DNA of 64,000 nt, taken from assembly GCA_028551475.1 (NCBI GenBank), contig CM052360.1, forward strand, positions 20,618,682-20,682,681. Direction: 5' to 3'. Of this stretch, positions 61,335-64,000 are shown in pieces (position 1 is the stretch's first letter; each line of letters begins with the position of its first letter). The DNA is from Casuarina equisetifolia. Its lineage: Eukaryota; Streptophyta; Magnoliopsida; Fagales; Casuarinaceae. The notes under the pieces were generated by a model that was not told the DNA's origin, searched no databases, and saw only the letters and a list, made by a program, of their open reading frames with translations. The position numbers and the translations under genes were made by a program.

Positions 61335-62418
61335 TTTTTTTTTTTTTTTTTTTGGTGAAAGGTCAAATTATATATCACTCATAAAAAATTTACAAGATTG
61401 TTCGATTACAAAATATCATCATCTAAGCTCAAATATTGCACTTGGCAAATTCCAAAGCTCTTGTAAAAATTTATTACAATTTGTAAGCTTAACTCCTCTA
61501 GTAGATGAAATCTTGCCTCTCACGTCCTTCTTGATTTTGGCAATAATGGTTGAGTTTTCTAGACTTGTATTGCTGAATCTTCTTCTATTCCTTTCGCTCC
61601 AAATGTGATACAATACGGCCTTGAAAGATATACTAAGCAAAGTAGCTGCAAAGCTCTTCTTCTTAACAGTGTTGATCATCCAATATATTTCAGCTCTCCA
61701 ATGTTCAATTCTTCGAGTTAATCCATTCATGCCTAACAAAGCCTTCCAGATGTAGTTTGTGAACCTGCACTTAAAAAATAAATGTTCATGTGATTCTTCT
61801 TCTTGTTGGCAGAGGTTGCATCGTAGATCCACTGAACTATTCCATTTTGCCACCCGATCTGCTGTGGATAGTTTGTCTCTTAAAATGATCCAACATATAA
61901 AATTATGCTTCGGTACTCCTTCTTTCCAAACAAGTGTTGCCCATTTGGAATCTTCTCTGTTCTCTCTTAGTGCTACATAACTCTTGGCAATATTGTATTC
62001 TGAGTCTGTCACTAGTTGTGTTAGTTCATTTCTTACTTGTAAAATATTCCTAAAACTCCAAGCTAGTGATCCTTTCATCTCAACTTCTAATACATTCCTT
62101 TCCTTCAAATTTTCTGTTATCATCCATTTAACCCATAAGGAGTTTGAATTGGGGTGCACAAGAGACCATAGGAGTTTTCCAATTGCTGCTTTATTCCAAG
62201 TGTGAATGTCTATCAAACCTAGTCCTCCAGAAACTTTAGGCCAGCAAACTTCTTTCCATGCCACTTTCGCTACACATCGTCCATTAGATTTACCTGTCCA
62301 AAGGAAAGTTCTAATCCTTTTTAAATATGTATTTTTGAAATTTTTTTTTTAGATGTAAATTTCATATTTACATCTAAAAATATTTTTTTAGATGTAATTT
62401 TTTTTTTTAGATGTCAGT
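61335..62418 (-). mobile_element. 5'-truncated LINE (L1-like) insertion
   Basis: Flanked by an exact 11-bp duplication actgattatac (61324-61334 and 62419-62429); the uninterrupted site is present in arm 1 near 49340-49352. A run of 19 T at 61335-61353 is the poly(A) tail seen from the other strand. The minus-strand frame 62264-61419, open further upstream to about 62336, carries GGLGLIDIHTWNKAAIGKLL, then WKEGVPKHNFICWIILRDKL and CNLCQQEEESHEHLFFKC. This is the zinc-binding C-terminal part of plant LINE ORF2; the RT core and endonuclease are missing. Confidence 0.92.
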
Positions 62419-62942
62419 ACTGATTATACTTCTTAGATGTAAATATGTAAAAATATTTCTTTTTAACAATTTTTTTTTAAAGGGTAAAACTTTCATAGAC
62501 CGACAATTTAACTTACTATTATGGAATGTTTAACTCATTAGGCCATAAATTCAGGCTAGATTCCACTCCTTTACTTCTGCCATGTCTTTTTGTTTTCACA
62601 AGACAGAGATATTAGCTCTCCTTCGGTCAATATTAAGGACCTTAATTAAAACGTATTAACCCAAAAGACAAGCTTTTCTTCTCTTTTAAGGAGTCCGTCA
62701 ACGATTCAGAGGAAAAAAGAAACAAGAACTAGGTCAATCCGTCATGCACCCCACTTATGGTCAATTTCAAGGTCTATAAAATCCACTAGAACCTCTGCCA
62801 TCCTACATAATCAAATCAACCCATCAACGCCCATAACACCCAAAAGAACCGAAGTAAGAGACAACATTGCCGGAGAGCTTTTTGTCCCAACACATTGACT
62901 GCTTCTTCGTCTGGGTGGCATTGTAGCATTCTGAGGAAGAAA
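62419..62942 (+). promoter_or_regulatory. 5' region of squalene epoxidase (arm 2)
   Basis: Reverse complement of 48800-49350. It should contain the promoter of the gene at 62943. No clear TATA box seen. In-frame codons upstream of the ATG (SSGWHCSILRKK) exist in both copies but give no ATG start here. Confidence 0.5.

Positions 62943-64000
<1,058 letters not shown>

Noticed and set aside
48800-62942. Bidirectional promoter between the two squalene epoxidase copies
   Set aside because: The copies diverge but are about 14 kb apart, with transposons between; each arm carries its own promoter region.

Overview
The window is nuclear DNA of a flowering plant, most likely a woody eudicot. The signs are GT-AG introns, AT-rich spacers, plant-type Athila, Copia and LINE elements, and plant versions of squalene epoxidase, WRKY, kinesin-14 and a DUF985 cupin. 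The sequence alone does not fix the species.

Layout. (1) 1-37632 is a tandem array of small multi-exon membrane-protein genes. They align by eye with the plant LIFEGUARD / BI1-like (TMBIM, Bax-inhibitor-1) family. I count a tail at the left edge, long copies at 2417-3400 and 36622-37632, short copies at 3907-6758, 23922-25750, 28716-29834 and 32428-33812, and an orphan first exon at 55207-55285. Short copies keep only the part matching transmembrane helices 3-7; long copies keep helices 1-7. All copies have lost the two acidic residues thought to form the family's pH/Ca2+ sensor. The spacers are segmental duplications and carry decayed fragments of other genes, including two copies of a WRKY group IId domain. 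(2) 12858-22812 is a young Athila-type Ty3/gypsy retrotransposon with a perfect GGTTT target duplication. (3) 42273-43622 (minus) is an intact three-exon cupin (DUF985) gene. (4) 45624-48799 (minus) is a squalene epoxidase pseudogene, and 62943-64000 (plus) is the intact start of a second copy. They lie in inverted arms about 14 kb apart and point away from each other. (5) Between the arms are a kinesin-14 fragment, an Athila-related solo LTR with perfect ATTAT duplications, a Copia element inserted in intron 1 of the orphan LIFEGUARD-like copy, and a 5'-truncated LINE with an 11-bp target duplication.

How it works together. The array grew by unequal recombination. Copies B and G sit in duplicated blocks (about 1-9640 and 33715-41760), and copy B has a chimeric C-terminus made at a recombination junction. 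Four short copies (C, D, E, F) keep open frames and splice sites, so they may encode half-size TMBIM proteins. This locus is the most promising candidate here for an undescribed system. The squalene epoxidase at the right edge belongs to sterol and triterpenoid synthesis. All homology calls are by-eye recognition of conserved motifs, with no database search.
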